Origin: Glebionis coronaria
Taxonomy: Eukaryota; Streptophyta; Magnoliopsida; Asterales; Asteraceae
NCBI GenBank assembly: GCA_025667525.1
Contig: CM046874.1
Span: forward strand, 281,342,880 to 281,406,879
DNA length: 64,000 nucleotides
Direction: 5' to 3'
Shown here one piece after another: positions 48,209 to 60,378 of the stretch (within the stretch, counting starts at the first letter, position 1; the number at the start of each line of letters is the position of its first letter). Under the pieces are notes generated by a model, which saw only the letters and a program-made list of their open reading frames with translations, was not told the DNA's origin and searched no databases. Both the position numbers and the translations under genes were made by a program.

Positions 48209-51200
48209 TTAAAAACCCGATAAACGTATACCGGGGTCAAAGATAGCGTCTTCGTTTTCGGATGAAAGACGAAACAACGCTACTTCAACACAAACCCCAA
48301 TGCGGTAGAAGAAAATAGATGAGAAGTAGAAAGGTGGGGCAATGGGTAAGTCAACAACATGAGCTACTCGAGGTAGACTCACACCAAGCAAATGAATAAT
48401 ATTTCCATTTATTGCATCGGTGGAAGACCGAGATTTCCCTTTACAAGCAATTCCGGGATCGTAAATCTCGTCCTTGGTGGTAAAGTGTGAAGGAACATAT
48501 GGGGCTTCCCCCATACTAAGACCACACACACCATCGTCAAAAGGAGTAGACGAGGTGGTAGCACTCATATAACGCGGTGATGACGGAGTTAAACATGTAG
48601 AAAAATCTTTTAAAACATTTTTAAAATCTTTTCCTTTTTCATCGTTCAAAAACTCTATGAAAACCCGATTGAATAATGTCGAAAATATTTGGCGTGTCAA
48701 ATTCAAAATTAGTCGCGCTAAAAATCCTCACATTTAAGTCGCGGTTAGGGGGTGGTGGATTATATAAGTTCTCAAAACGTCGATCAATAAAGAACACCAC
48801 CCCCTCGGGGTCAACATACTCGTCATCCTCATGAACGTCGATCTCATCGATTTCTTCATCAAAGATAGGCTTGTCAAACCACGGTTTTTCATTCCCCTCC
48901 TTGAGTATCTTAGAAACTCTCTCGAAAAGATCACGATCAAGCACGAAACCATCATTCTTTTGTGGGGATTGTTGATAAGTTAAATCCTCACAAATGTGGT
49001 AAACATAATTCTCATTTGAGGAGTGTTGATTAGGTAACTCCCCTAGAATTGGATTTTTAGTGGTCACATGAGTTGGTTCGTCATCGAAAATAAGACGTTC
49101 CAACTCATTAAGTTCATCCTCGATTTTGGAAAGATCAACCTCACTCGTAGGTGGAAGTGAAGGCATAAGAGCTAGCTCTCGTTCAATGATTTCCTCAATC
49201 TCGGGATCAAACTCATAATCATCGTACTTCATATGTTTCTTTTTAGGAGAATCAAAAATTGCATGTGGATTCCAAAGTACATTATCAAGCTCGGCAAAAT
49301 CGCCATCGTCATCGTCAAAGAAAGAGTCGATGTAAGCACTCACAACCATGGTCTTACAAGTCGAATGACTATGCTTAGGTGACTTTTCTAAGACGAGAGG
49401 ATCGATGTAGATAAAACCTTTCGCCTCAACGGGTGTTGGGCTAGGCAAAGGAGGCACTTCTATGGAGTTAGAAGTTGAAGCCTCAAAGACGTGGTCCTTC
49501 GAAGGTGGTGAAGACGAGCCCATATTGGTCTTTGTCGTGATGGCACTAACATCGCCCTTCGGAATTGGTGTTTCACTTGTTTCGCTAAAAACATCCCAAA
49601 GTGAGTTTTCATCCATAAATTTACACATATCCTTTTGAATTAGGTACACGTACTCTTTATCATTAAAATCATCATCTTTAAAACCGTTTTTCTTAATTCT
49701 TTCAAAACATGCATTAAGCCTCATTCTTTCCGCTAAAGTGAACATTTTGAAATCATTAGGATTTGAATCATTAGGTTTTGAAACCTCGGTTTTTTCATTT
49801 TCATTAAACCCTTGGGATTTTCTAGCGAAAAAGTCCATTTTCTCATCCCCATATCTCATAGTAAGTCTCCCCTCGTGAACGTCGATTACGGTTCGAGCCG
49901 TCGATAAGAATGGTCGGCCTAAAATAATGGGACATTTAAGGTCACACTCGTAATCGGATATAACGAAATCCGCGGGAAAAACAAACTTTCCAATCCTAAC
50001 ATAGACATCCTCGGCTATTCCAATTGGTATTAAAGGTGTACAATTTGCAAGCTCGATTGTCATGTTCGTGGGGGTAAGTGAAGGCAATCTCATCAATTTC
50101 CAAAGAGAATGAGGCATGAGATTGATGCTAGCACCTAAATCGGCAAGGGATAAACATCCCTCAATCTTGGAAAAATCACAAGGTAAAAGAAATTGGCTTG
50201 GATCCTTTTCCTTTCTCGGCATACGCCTTTTGGGTTTCTTAAGAAGGATCGATGCACAAGTTTCTTCAAGGGTTACTTTGGTAAGGTCGACAAAGCTCTC
50301 TTTTTGAACCGTGGATGGAATTTGAGGTACACGAGGGTGTGCACTCTTTTCCTTGGTCGCCACGTTCACCCCATCGACTTTAGAACAAGAAGACGTCTTA
50401 GAAGTCGAGGGTTGAGAAGAATAAACAACACGGAATCCTTCAAGGTTAGGGGTAATCACACGATCTTTCTCACGAGACGAGGCGGCTTTACATTGTTCTT
50501 TCGGATTAGCAACGGTGTCACTAGGTAACGAACTCGATGACGCACCCGAGGACTTGTTCATTATGGCCGAAAACATCTTTTTTATGTCAATTTGCCCTTG
50601 CTCAATCTTCGTGTTCTGCAATTTTAATGTATTAGAAAAGTCGTTTTTCAAAGTACCAATTTCTCCCTCTAATCGTCTCATATTAGCCTCATTCGTTTTC
50701 ATGTAATTTTGAAAATCGTTTGACGAACTATTTTGATTAGAATTAAAGTTCCCTTGGTTTTGATTACTTCTTTGAAAATTTCCTTGATTCCCACTTGAAA
50801 TTTTTTTGCCTTGATTGTTGTTGTTTGAAAAATTCGAGTTTTGATTATTGTCTCGATTTTGCCAAGTTATATTACGACCTTGATTATAACCTCCTTGATT
50901 TTGATTCGAAAAATTTCCTTGTTGATCATTTCCTTGAAAATTGTTTCGGTTTTGAAAATTGTTGCCTTGGTTATAATTGCCTTGTTGTGATGGACCCGCG
51001 TTATTTTGATTTTGAAAATTGTTGTTTCCATTTAACGCACTCACATTCGACGTTTGGCCATCCGTAGCCGCACACTCGTAATAATTATGAGGTCCACCAC
51101 AAAACGTACACGAAACCTCAACCGCTTTCACCGTAGCGGGAGCGTCTTTCTTTTGCATCTCAACGAGAAAAGACATAAACACATTCGTCAACTTGTCGAC

Positions 51201-52045
51201 TTTCGCATCAACTCTCTCAATGTCGCGATTAGAACTACTAACATTGGCGACATTGGCAACACTCGGTGCGTTGCGGAGTTGGTAAACCTTGGATCGGTTT
51301 TCGATAATTATCAATGCATCTTTCGGAGTTTTACACAAAAAGTTGCCACCGGCGGCGGAATTCAACGAATCTTGTTCTTGAAAATTAAGACCTTTGTAAA
51401 ACGTGTCGATTTGGTGCAACTCGGAAAAACCATGGTGAGGACATTGCCTAAGCAATTCCTTAAAACGATCCCACGCGTCTCTAAAAGATTCATTCGGTTT
51501 TTGCTCAAATTTCGTAATTTCATTTTTGAAAAACGTCGTCTTAGACGGTGGGAAAAAATAATTAACGAACTTGGAGACGAGATCCTTCCACGTAGTTATC
51601 GAATTAGGTGGCTCTTTCTCGTACCAATCCTTGGCGGCACCATCGAGCGAGTATGGAAAAAGCATAAGCTTGACGACATCGGTGTCGACGTTCTTAAACT
51701 TGCTCGTGGCCAAAAGACGATCAAAATTCCGAATATGGTCGTGAGGATTATCGGCTTCACGACCTCGAAACTTCGTAGCTTGAATCAACAAAAGCATTCC
51801 GCTCTTAATCTCAAAATTCTCCGCTCGATAGCGGGAATTACGATCGCGTCTCCATAACCCTCGGTGGGCTCTTGGAGCAATTCCATCATCGAACGATTGT
51901 CGGCCATCTCGTCTACGGTCTCTTCAACAACGATATTAGGAACGTCGGTTTCTAAATCTCGTCTACGTCGTCGATTCCTTCGATTATGATTGCGTCGATT
52001 CGAAGCTTCGCTAGAATTAGAATAATCCTTCGATCGAGTGCGCAT
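48209..52045 (-). pseudogene. E6 Gag-protease ORF with acidic C-terminal tail, two frameshifts
   Basis: ATG at 52045 begins an Arg-rich N-terminus (RNHNRRNRRRRRDLE). A frameshift near 51800-51830 leads to a 1,052-codon open segment (48639-51797). Counting from 51797: an Athila-type capsid region 15-170 with PPNSITTWKDLVSKFVNYFFPP; zinc knuckle C230-C233-H237-C242; an Asn/Gln/Gly-rich stretch about 255-360; protease with LADLGAS at D553 and ILGRPFL; then about 400 residues rich in Asp/Glu. A further frameshift near 48670 leads to a tail ending ENEDAIFDPGIRLSGF at 48209. Intended length is about 1,279 codons. RT, RNase H and integrase are absent with no trace, so the design is gag-protease plus tail, not a recent deletion. 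Only two indels break it, so it was coding until recently, or the indels are sequencing errors. Confidence 0.9.
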
Positions 52046-52875
52046 GCACTAAGCGTAGAATGGGTGGTAGCAAAGAAGATTCTTTTTGCGGCTTTTCGAT
52101 TTTTTTAATTTTTTTGGTTTTTGATTGTTTTTTAATTTTTTTGGATTTTTGTTGTATTACGTAGACACAAATCTACAAATCTCTCCTCGAATCGACTTTC
52201 CCGATTAAAGGAGCCTCAAGGAATGAAAACGATCACGTGGAGTGAACGCCTTCGATGACTTTAGAACGTTGGTGGAACACCAAAACGTTCAAGAGGGTTT
52301 AATCTTGAAAACAAGCAAATATAGTATACGTAGATAATACTTGGGCAGCAAACCCTCGATTAGCCCTCTTTCTCAAAACACGCACAAGCAAGCGGGGGAA
52401 ATGAGGCGGCGCTAAGCACTTAAGAGCCTTTTTCCCTTAGGTCGTGAAATACAACCGCCTTATACCCACCTTATAGTTTGTGTTAATTGAAATTAAGCCT
52501 CACGAAAGTATTTATCTATTTTGCCTTTAAACTTTTGCTTTGGATTCGAATACAAAGATCGAGTGATGAAATCCCGAATCAAGGTTGCGTTTTCACGCTT
52601 TTGGAGTACTTGTATATTTATTGTTCTTACGTAAATACAATATAGTAATAATATATTCACAAGAAAAACGAAAACCAATATGTCTACAATATAGTAAAAT
52701 GATTGGTTTGTGTTTAATTTAGGAAAATTAAACACGATTTATTTGGATACTATAATATATTAATGAAAAATAACAAAAATGAGTATGTACGATATTTACG
52801 TTTTCTAAAAATTGAAAAGCAAAAACGCACTACTCAAACAAAGACGATACTAATAATAATGGCACACTAAACACC
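52046..52875 (-). other. E6 5' leader; no gene
   Basis: 830 bp. A block near 52390-52440 (GGCGGCGCTAAGCACTTAAGAGCC) corresponds to GGTGGCGCGAAGCACTTAAG in the E1-E3 leaders, so part of the leader is shared. I do not find the CGTTCAC/GTGAACG hairpin here. Confidence 0.65.
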
Positions 52876-52893
52876 TCCCCGGCAGCGGCGCCA
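52876..52893 (-). promoter_or_regulatory. E6 primer-binding site, tRNA-Asp type
   Basis: Minus strand TGGCGCCGCTGCCGGGGA, 6 nt inside the LTR end. The plus strand reads like a tRNA-Asp 3' end (CCCCGGCAnCGGCGCCA) with one difference. It is the longest PBS match of the set. Confidence 0.92.
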
Positions 52894-52899
52894 AAAATT

Positions 52900-55800
52900 T
52901 GATGTAGGTTTTTATATACAAGTCTTAGGAAAGACAAGTATAAATGCGGCAAGTATTAAGTTGCACGGTTTAGGAAAAACGTAAAACCGAATAAATGCGG
53001 GTTCGTTCTCGAAGGAGGTGTGTGTATTAATGTGCCAATATATATGAAATCAAGTTTGGATTAGTGACGTTTTGGTTAAAGAGAGAAAAAGTAAAGACGA
53101 GCTACGACTACGATTAAACTACGACGTTGACGTAAAACGGTAATGTAATTACGTAAAACGTGACAAAATTAAAATTAAACCTAAAAATTAATTAAAAAAT
53201 TAAACTAAGTCTAAAATAATATAAATAAGAATAAAAATCCAACAAATATATTTTAAAACCTTTTATTAATTAAATATTCAATTTTTAATGCTAATTAAAG
53301 CCCTAAAATCAAATATAATTAAGAAAAAGGCCAAAATTTTATTTTATTGAACTAATAACTCACTTATATTATTTAAAGACTAAAAAGTATTTTTTCTAAA
53401 TTTTAAAAACTATTTTTCTATTTTTAAATCACTAAAAACTATTTTTAAACTAAAATAATCATAAAAAATAATAAAATAATGCTAAAAATAATTTGACAAT
53501 TTTGAAAATCCTAATTTATACTAAAGAACAGTAGAAAATTGAAAAGTTTGAAAAATGTGAAACTTTTCACTAAAAGACAAAACTGAATAATATTAAACCT
53601 TAATTAAACTAAATTAAATTCTAAAAAATAATCAAAAAGTGAATCAGTGAAATAATTTTTGACTAAAAATCTTAAAATGATTTTCTAAGTAAAAGAAAAA
53701 ATTTAAATCTGAAAAATATTACTTTTTACCACTAAAAGGCAAAAATTAGAAATTAAAAAGTTAATTAAAAATGCTATTTAATCTACAAAATATCAAATGA
53801 ACAGTAACACAAAAATAAATTAAACTGAAAAATCCAAAATAAAATAAGAAAAATATAGAAACTAGTTTCAATGTCTAAAACCTATTTAAGGGCACTAAAG
53901 ACAAAAAAATGTAAGTTCTGAAAGTGACACTTGTGGACTGTTTGTCCTTTTGCTGGGCAGTGGTAACCTTTACACTACCAGTGGGAATTTAGTTCCCAGT
54001 GTTAGTACAAAAAAACGTGTCTGGTGATGTTTCAGCTTAGGAAAGCTTGTTGTGATGTTTTTCTTTGGACAATAGGGCACCCCTACACTCAGTGGAGTGT
54101 AGGGAGTCTAAATATGCAATAAAAACACAAGATATCTAACAAAAATCACACCAAATGTGCCCAAATCAGTCACTGCTAAGGCTATGATGGTTTCTGGTGA
54201 ACAGTACTGATACAATATGCAATGAAATGAATTTTAAAAGCTAAGATCTTGCACACCACTTAACCAAGTAACATATAAGCCAAACATAAGCCTATCTTAA
54301 CCTATTTTCTATCAGATTCCAAGACTTGAATGTCTAGAATGCACAAGAAAACTGGCAGAAACTGGCTTATTGTTTTTAAGCTATATTATACCAATTTGGG
54401 CATGCAACTTGCTCTAAAACCTCACCAAAGTAAAAAACAAGTATTAATATATCCTAAATTACCCTAAGTGAGTCTATTGGACTAGTGTTTAACCCAAATT
54501 ATATGACCAATTTCAGTTAAAAGACCAAATCCAAACACCCCCTTATAAACAGATAACAAGATGATATTACACTAACATGCATCAAAACCTCATTCAACTT
54601 CTGAGAACTGATCTAATCAAACTTCTAACATGTAAAGCATCAAGATTAACCACAAAAATAAGACAAAACAAGCACTCCTTGAGAATCACTCATACAAAAT
54701 TTCAAAAAATTAAAAAGGGTTCAAGCACTGACCTGACTTGGCTTTTTCAGACCAAATCATCTGCTGAGGCCATCTTTTTAGCTTAAGAACTCAGATATGA
54801 GAGAGCTACTGGAGCTATTGTTTGCTGATGTAGAGAAAGGGGTTGTGGTGAGACTACTGCAGCCAAACACCACCACTAATATCTTCAAAAACAAAGACAA
54901 ATCTTCCTTGTAGACCTGCTAAGAAAAGAAGACAAGAGCAAGTTAACTGATAACAATGCAAATAAGCTATAAGGCTGGCTTATAGATTAAGCAGCTTATA
55001 GCTTATTTCTTTAAAAAATGAAACCTTTGAAACTGATTTTTTTCTTCAACTAAATAAAACCAAACTGAACTTTTTGAAAACTTTTGATGAAAAATTGTCA
55101 AAACAAGCAAACCAGCTTTTGAAATCCACTTTCACTTCAATCAAGAACTGGTTGCAAGATTTTGATGAACTTTTGCCTCAAATTCCAAAAACGGATTTCT
55201 TTGAAAACTTTTGAAAAAAAACTGAAACCTTTTAAAAACTTAAACCATTACTTGCAAAGTAACCTGAAACATTATACTAAAACAGTAAGAATGAGGAACA
55301 TAGCTTATGCACTTTTAATTAAAAACACTGTAAATATTCATTAATAAAAAAATAGTACATAAACTGGAACAATGAACAAGGTCACCTACGACCTTGTTAT
55401 ATACTACTAACTATGATGAAAACCCTAACTAGGAACTTCCAAAAACACCCCTGAAAGATTCTTGGCATATGCTTGCTAGATGCTTTAATTTGAAATTGGT
55501 TCTAGATCCTTCTTGCTGTGCCATGTGATGTAGCAGGGTGAAGCTTGATCCTAGACGTCCAATGTGTTGTGGGGATCACACAAATGTATCTAAATCGTCC
55601 ATTCAGTCCTCCTTGTCAGTTTGGTTGAAGAACTCGTGAATAACATTTGTCTTGTAGCTTTGTTGTGATGAGCTGGTGATGGGTGAGCACATGGGATGGT
55701 TGGGTGTGGGGTACGAAGTAAAACGCCCTTATTAATTTAACCAAATCGCAAGAAACTTGATTGATTAAGTCTGGGGTTAGGATTAGGGTTTAATGGTGAA

Positions 55801-56523
55801 GAGGGTGAACTTAGATCCATTTTGGGTGTAAATTAGGTGTTACCCGCTATTTAAATTATTAAACAATGTTTTTAAAATATGTTTAATAATAATAAACGGC
55901 AGATTAGTGGAGGGTGAGGTGTAGGATGATGTGGCGGTTTTGGAGTAATGTGATTGGTGGATGGGTGGTGGAAGGTGACGTGTCTGGCTGTGAGTGGAGG
56001 GTGAGAATTTATTGTCTGGGCAAAAGTAGTCCCTTCATTTCTTTCACTTCTTCAACTTGTATTAAACAGCCAAATAACTTTTCCCCTTTGTAAAAACTTT
56101 GCTCATCTTGTCATTTTTGGCACAGCTTTTGCAAATACTTTTAACCAAGGACTAAAAATGATATATAGTGATATTCCAAGGGTTTTTCTTGTATATTGTT
56201 TAAACTTTAGGGACCCCAAGGTAAATGATGATATAATAGGGGTATAAAGTGACAATTCTTCAAACTTGGAGGACCAATGTTGCCAATTCTTCAAACTTCA
56301 AGGGCATTTTTGTAAATTCCAAACTTGGGCCCGGTTCTTTCTGCGGCTTCATTTCCCGTGTTCGTTTTTGCTTGATTCCTTTGATCTTTTGGTGAATTCA
56401 CGATATCCGTACCTAAAATACACAATGAACAAACACAGGCATATATTTGGTTATTTTGACGATATTTTAAGTGTTTTAAGCCCGATTTGAACGATGAAAC
56501 TATGTATAATTACAGTCTCATCA
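52900..56523 (-). repeat. E6 5' LTR
   Basis: 3,624 bp partner of 42697-46325 with TG/CA ends. The U3-start hairpin at 56494-56522 has one mismatch. Transcription would run toward lower coordinates. Confidence 0.95.
55376..55397 (-). promoter_or_regulatory. E6 LTR hairpin beside TATA-like box
   Basis: 8-bp perfect inverted repeat ACAAGGTC/GACCTTGT, followed on the plus strand by TATATACTAC (minus-strand GTATATAAC). In the other LTR the loop reads ACAGAC and here ACCTAC, but the stem is unchanged. TATA assignment is tentative. Confidence 0.5.
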
Positions 56524-56681
56524 AATGCCCGTGTTTTCTCCCCTTTTCACATTTTCGTCCTAAATCACAACAAAAACACAAACCACGCATAATTCCGACA
56601 TAAATGACATAAAATACACGTTTTGGCTCGGCTATTATTGTAATTAAGTGGTAAAAAGGATGGGTGTTTACACACCTATCA
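56524..56681 (-). repeat. E5 3' LTR, part b, starting with the E6 TSD copy
   Basis: 56524-56528 is AATGC. From 56529 (CCGTGTTTTCTCC) it continues as at 62218-62362. It carries an 8-bp insertion relative to that copy near 56570. U3-start hairpin GATGGGTGT/ACACCTATC (one mismatch) at 56659-56680; LTR ends at 56681. Confidence 0.93.
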
Positions 56682-58712
56682 AATCCCCTACACTTGACCA
56701 TTGCAATGTCCTCATGCAATGCATTAGTTACAAAGCTCGTTTACATTTTTCATCACAATCAATCCACGTTGGCCTTTATTAAAGAGATAGAAAATTATAA
56801 ACATTCAAAGTAAAGAAATCAAAAACATACCTTCGGGTTTTGGAAATGTCATGAATGATCATCATCCTCAAGTTTTCACTTTTCTAAACCAAGCTTAAAA
56901 ACGAGATCATTGTTATTATAAGTTAGCAAACTAACACGAACTCATGTGGGCCAATTATTTACTTAGACTCCCTTATTCCTAGGTGTATCTCTTATATTTT
57001 ATTGTTGTCTTAAATGATCACGAGGATGCATTGTTGACTTATTTCGATAGTTTAGTAGGCTGAAAATAAAGTGGGACGATTTAATCAATAGTTAGCTAAA
57101 GGACAAAATCTTTTAAAACTACTTCTCGGGACCTCATAAAGTTCATATCTTGGCATAACTCGCTTCGCGATTTGAGACCTTTCTCGGACCGATATTTGGC
57201 AGCGACTTCATACTTCAAATCTTGAGAGACGTTCATGAAATAATTGTCTTCTCTTCATATAGGAATTTCTTCACTTGAAGTTTTGAGAGATTCTTCATAT
57301 TTGGACCACGACTTCTTCATTTTTCTCCAATCTTTATTTGGGATTTTGATATACAACGATCCGCCTCCTTTTTGGACTTGGATCTATTTATCCTCATACC
57401 TTGTTAGGGCCTTTTCGGATAGACTTCTCCATGACTTTTGGGAGTATTTGTTTTTCGTCGTGTGTCTCGATCCTTCATATTGATCTTTGATAAATTATTC
57501 TTCACATCACTTGGGATCTTTAGCAACAAAATGTAGCCCTCATGCCTTGTTAGGGCCTTTTCGGACTCGCCAATCTTCGCATCCCGCTTCAATAAGTTAT
57601 GCCTTGGCTATGAACTCTAATCAATACCGAGCAACTTTTAAACGATCTTGGGCTAGAAGCTAAGTAACTTTTCAAATCGTACAACCTTATTTATTGCAGA
57701 TAGATTTATTAGCAAGCGATGGGAGAATAGGCTTATAATTAACTCACATAAATTCACGAAAGAATACCAAACTTATAATTGACTCTATCATCTCTCGTCC
57801 TCCACAGTTTAAAATCTCAAGGAATAAGACTCGTGGATGCTTAGCCTATTAAATCAACGTTTTGGGTTTTCGAGTCATCTATAGGATCTTGCAAATTCTT
57901 AGACTTTTTCAAGTTTAGAAATCGCATTTTAAAGTTCCCTTGATAAACAACTCTCTAGGATCAATTATAGGAACTTGCGAAAAGTTCTTGTTCTAACCCG
58001 TGGGGGTTAAGACTTTCGCGTTTTATAGCTCCCTATATAAAAGCCTAGCAAAACTTGACTTAAACATGTTAAGGATACTAGCAAGAGTAAACTTAGATAA
58101 GTAAACTCGGGTTGAGTCAAAAGATTCACAACGTTTTCAAAATTAAAACCACTTTATTAAAATTTATTCTAACAAAGAAAGAAAATAACTATACAAAGGG
58201 AAAAACTAATAGGCCAAAATAGATCAAAAATTTTGAAAAATGTCGAAAAATTGATTTTCCGGTTAAAATGAGGACAAATACAAGGAAAAGACCACTTAAC
58301 TTCGATAGAAGTCCCCCCTACACTTGATATAAACATTGTCCTCAATGTTTAAGCATGTGGGAGTGAACTCCCCTACACTTAGGACATTGTGCACTTTGTT
58401 TGAATCTTGCTAAGGAAGAGACAACTAACAAGATTCCTATTTTAATATTGAGAAATATAAAATAGTGAATCGAAAAGAGTTTAGGATAGAACCGGGAAGA
58501 AGGGAACACGGAATCACGGTTCGTCAAAAGTCATCAAGAGTGTGTCTTTGAAGCTCTAATCCCTGCACATGATAAGAACGAAAACAAGAAACACCAACGG
58601 GGCTCCCCCCCACACTTATGGTGAAAACAAGAAAGATAGATAGATAATTGGGTTGCCTCCTAAAAAGCGCTTGTTTATATTAACCGAGTCACGAGCCTGA
58701 CTCGTCCCCGAA
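56682..58712 (-). other. E5 PPT and 3' noncoding region; no gene
   Basis: The PPT at 56682-56692 (minus-strand GTAGGGGATTT) and the following 40 bp almost match E2 at 3350. Further in are E6-like (56930-57040) and E3-like blocks (AACTCGGGTTGAGTCAAAA at about 58104-58122). An ACATTG-TCCT-CAATGT hairpin near 58333 is flanked by PPT-like boxes at about 58314 and 58370. A 21-bp direct repeat at 57399-57419 and 57545-57565 contains CCTTGTTAGGGCC. Minor frames (for example 57404-57592) have no recognisable content. Confidence 0.75.
58685..58704 (-). promoter_or_regulatory. E5 hairpin just after the ORF stop
   Basis: 7-bp perfect inverted repeat CGAGTCA/TGACTCG around 6 nt, 8 nt downstream of the stop on the transcript. 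Equivalent to the E2/E3 post-stop hairpin. Confidence 0.55.
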
Positions 58713-60378
58713 TTAAATGGTCCATGGGGAAGCCTCGAATGTAATACCGGGATCAAAGATCTTGTCCTCGTTCCCGGTTGACATCAACAAAGGAGAGGCG
58801 GGGGATAAGTCTTAAATGTGAGAAAAGTCCTTTCAACATACGTAAAGTATGTGAAATCAAGATCCACGGGAGGTGGGGTGGGTAAAGTAAGCACATTGTC
58901 ATCCCCCAAAGACAATGGATGCTGAGCACTCGGCAAAGCCGTAATGTTATCAATCATGAAATAGTGGATGTCACCTCCCGGGTCAAAGCACTCATCCTCC
59001 GAAATAGTGGCTAAAGGGGAGGATGAAAGGTGCTCGGGAAGGGGACTTGGGACAATACCTTCCTGCAGCAAATTATCAAAAATAATATCCCCTCCGTGTC
59101 ATCATCATCAATACCTGGAGGTATGGAGTGAATGTCGATTTCTTCCAGCAATGGGTCATTATCTTCAGCGGGAGGAATAGATGGAGGTAAAGACTCGGAA
59201 AGAGGATGAGAAGTCAACTCTTTGATTTGAGCAATAAGAAGATGCACTTTCCGTAATTTATCACGGAGAATCACGTCTTCCACCTCATCTTCAAGAGCAA
59301 GTTCATCGGTGAACTTCTCGTAAGCCGGAGAGAATAAATCGTCATCGCCCGCATCTCCCGGTGGAGATTGAGAAATTTCAAAAGTGAAATTCTCATAGCG
59401 AGGAGAAAAATCGTCATCATTAGGATCGACCTCTTCCGTAAGAGCAAAGTCGTCCTCAGACTCCATAGTAGTCGGTATGTCACACACCTCATCATCAAAG
59501 AATTTATCGAGACCAAAATCATTGATCTCACTCAATGAATCATCATCCTTAGACACGTTAGGAATATCGAGAGTAGAAGCAGCAACTTCAGTAGATGGGT
59601 CGAGAGCGTAGACATCATCGTCGTCATCACCATCATAATAGTATTGACGCACAAGAGGAGGGGTATAATCACTAAGATTAGATACTTGCTCTTGTTGCTG
59701 TCGCTCTTGTTGCTGTCGCTTTTGTTCCTTGAATGCCTCGGTTAGTTGAATTAAGCCGTCATGAAGTTTCAAAAGAATGGCTTGTCTTTCTTCATTCAGA
59801 GTAGTGAGTTGTTGGGCCATACGAATTCTCTGAGAGGATTGATGATTGAGGTTGGGGTGTGGGGGCTCACAGTTATGAAAACAAGAATTATAGCACGGAT
59901 GTGGCTCATAGTAAGTCGTCGGTTGAGAAGAATTATAACACGGATTTGGTTCATAATAATCCATCGGTGAAGAAAAATGAGGACACGGATCTGGCTCATA
60001 ATAATCCATTGGCTGACAATAAGAAGTATCGTGAGGGCCCCCACAATTTTGGCAACAAGGGTATGGAGAAAAATCTGGTGCTTCTTGTAGATAGCTATTA
60101 CCATTGTCATAATTGTAATCCAGTTCTTGCTCGCCATGAGGCGGGTATCGAATTGGACACGAAACATGCCAATGAGAATCGCTTCCACAATAGATGCACG
60201 GGGGAACAGGAGGTGGATTAGAAAAGGACGAATTAGTCGAGTTGCACCACGGACAAAATCCGAATCCGAATTGTGTATTGTCGATATCGTTTCCGCACCG
60301 CTCACATGTACACCATTGACATGAGTCGTTCCCGTATAATCGTCTCCCACACCCGACGCAATGGACATAAGAATACAT
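58713..60378 (-). pseudogene. E5 Cys-rich zinc-knuckle protein, unknown function, two frameshifts
   Basis: ATG at 60378; 455 codons are open to 59011. A frameshift near 59085 leads to the frame ending at 58784, and another near 58800 to the tail ending IFDPGITFEASPWTI at 58713. Visible in order: Cys pairs C7-C10 with C20-C23 and C25-C28 with C42-C45 (zinc-ribbon-like); retroviral-type knuckle C61-C64-H69-C74; Athila-type knuckle C109-C112-H116-C121; three YYEPxPC repeats at about 123-165; a Gln-rich helical stretch with RQQQERQQQEQ; then a long Asp/Glu-rich half. Nothing resembles capsid, protease, RT or integrase. From memory, this layout matches unnamed predicted proteins in Asteraceae genomes. 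Nucleic-acid binding is likely; a role in RNA packaging is inference. The ORF is the only gene of E5. Confidence 0.82.

Larger units (their letters stand above)
42697..56523 (-). mobile_element. E6: LTR retrotransposon with gag-protease but no RT (TR-GAG-like)
   Basis: 13,827 bp, minus strand. LTRs 42697-46325 and 52900-56523 (3,629 and 3,624 bp), about 65 substitutions between them by hand (1.8%). PBS 52876-52893, TSD AATGC. The only coding region (48209-52045) has Gag and protease, then an acidic tail. No RT, RNase H or integrase motif is seen anywhere inside. This fits the class of terminal-repeat elements that keep GAG (TR-GAG), here with protease as well. Confidence 0.93.
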
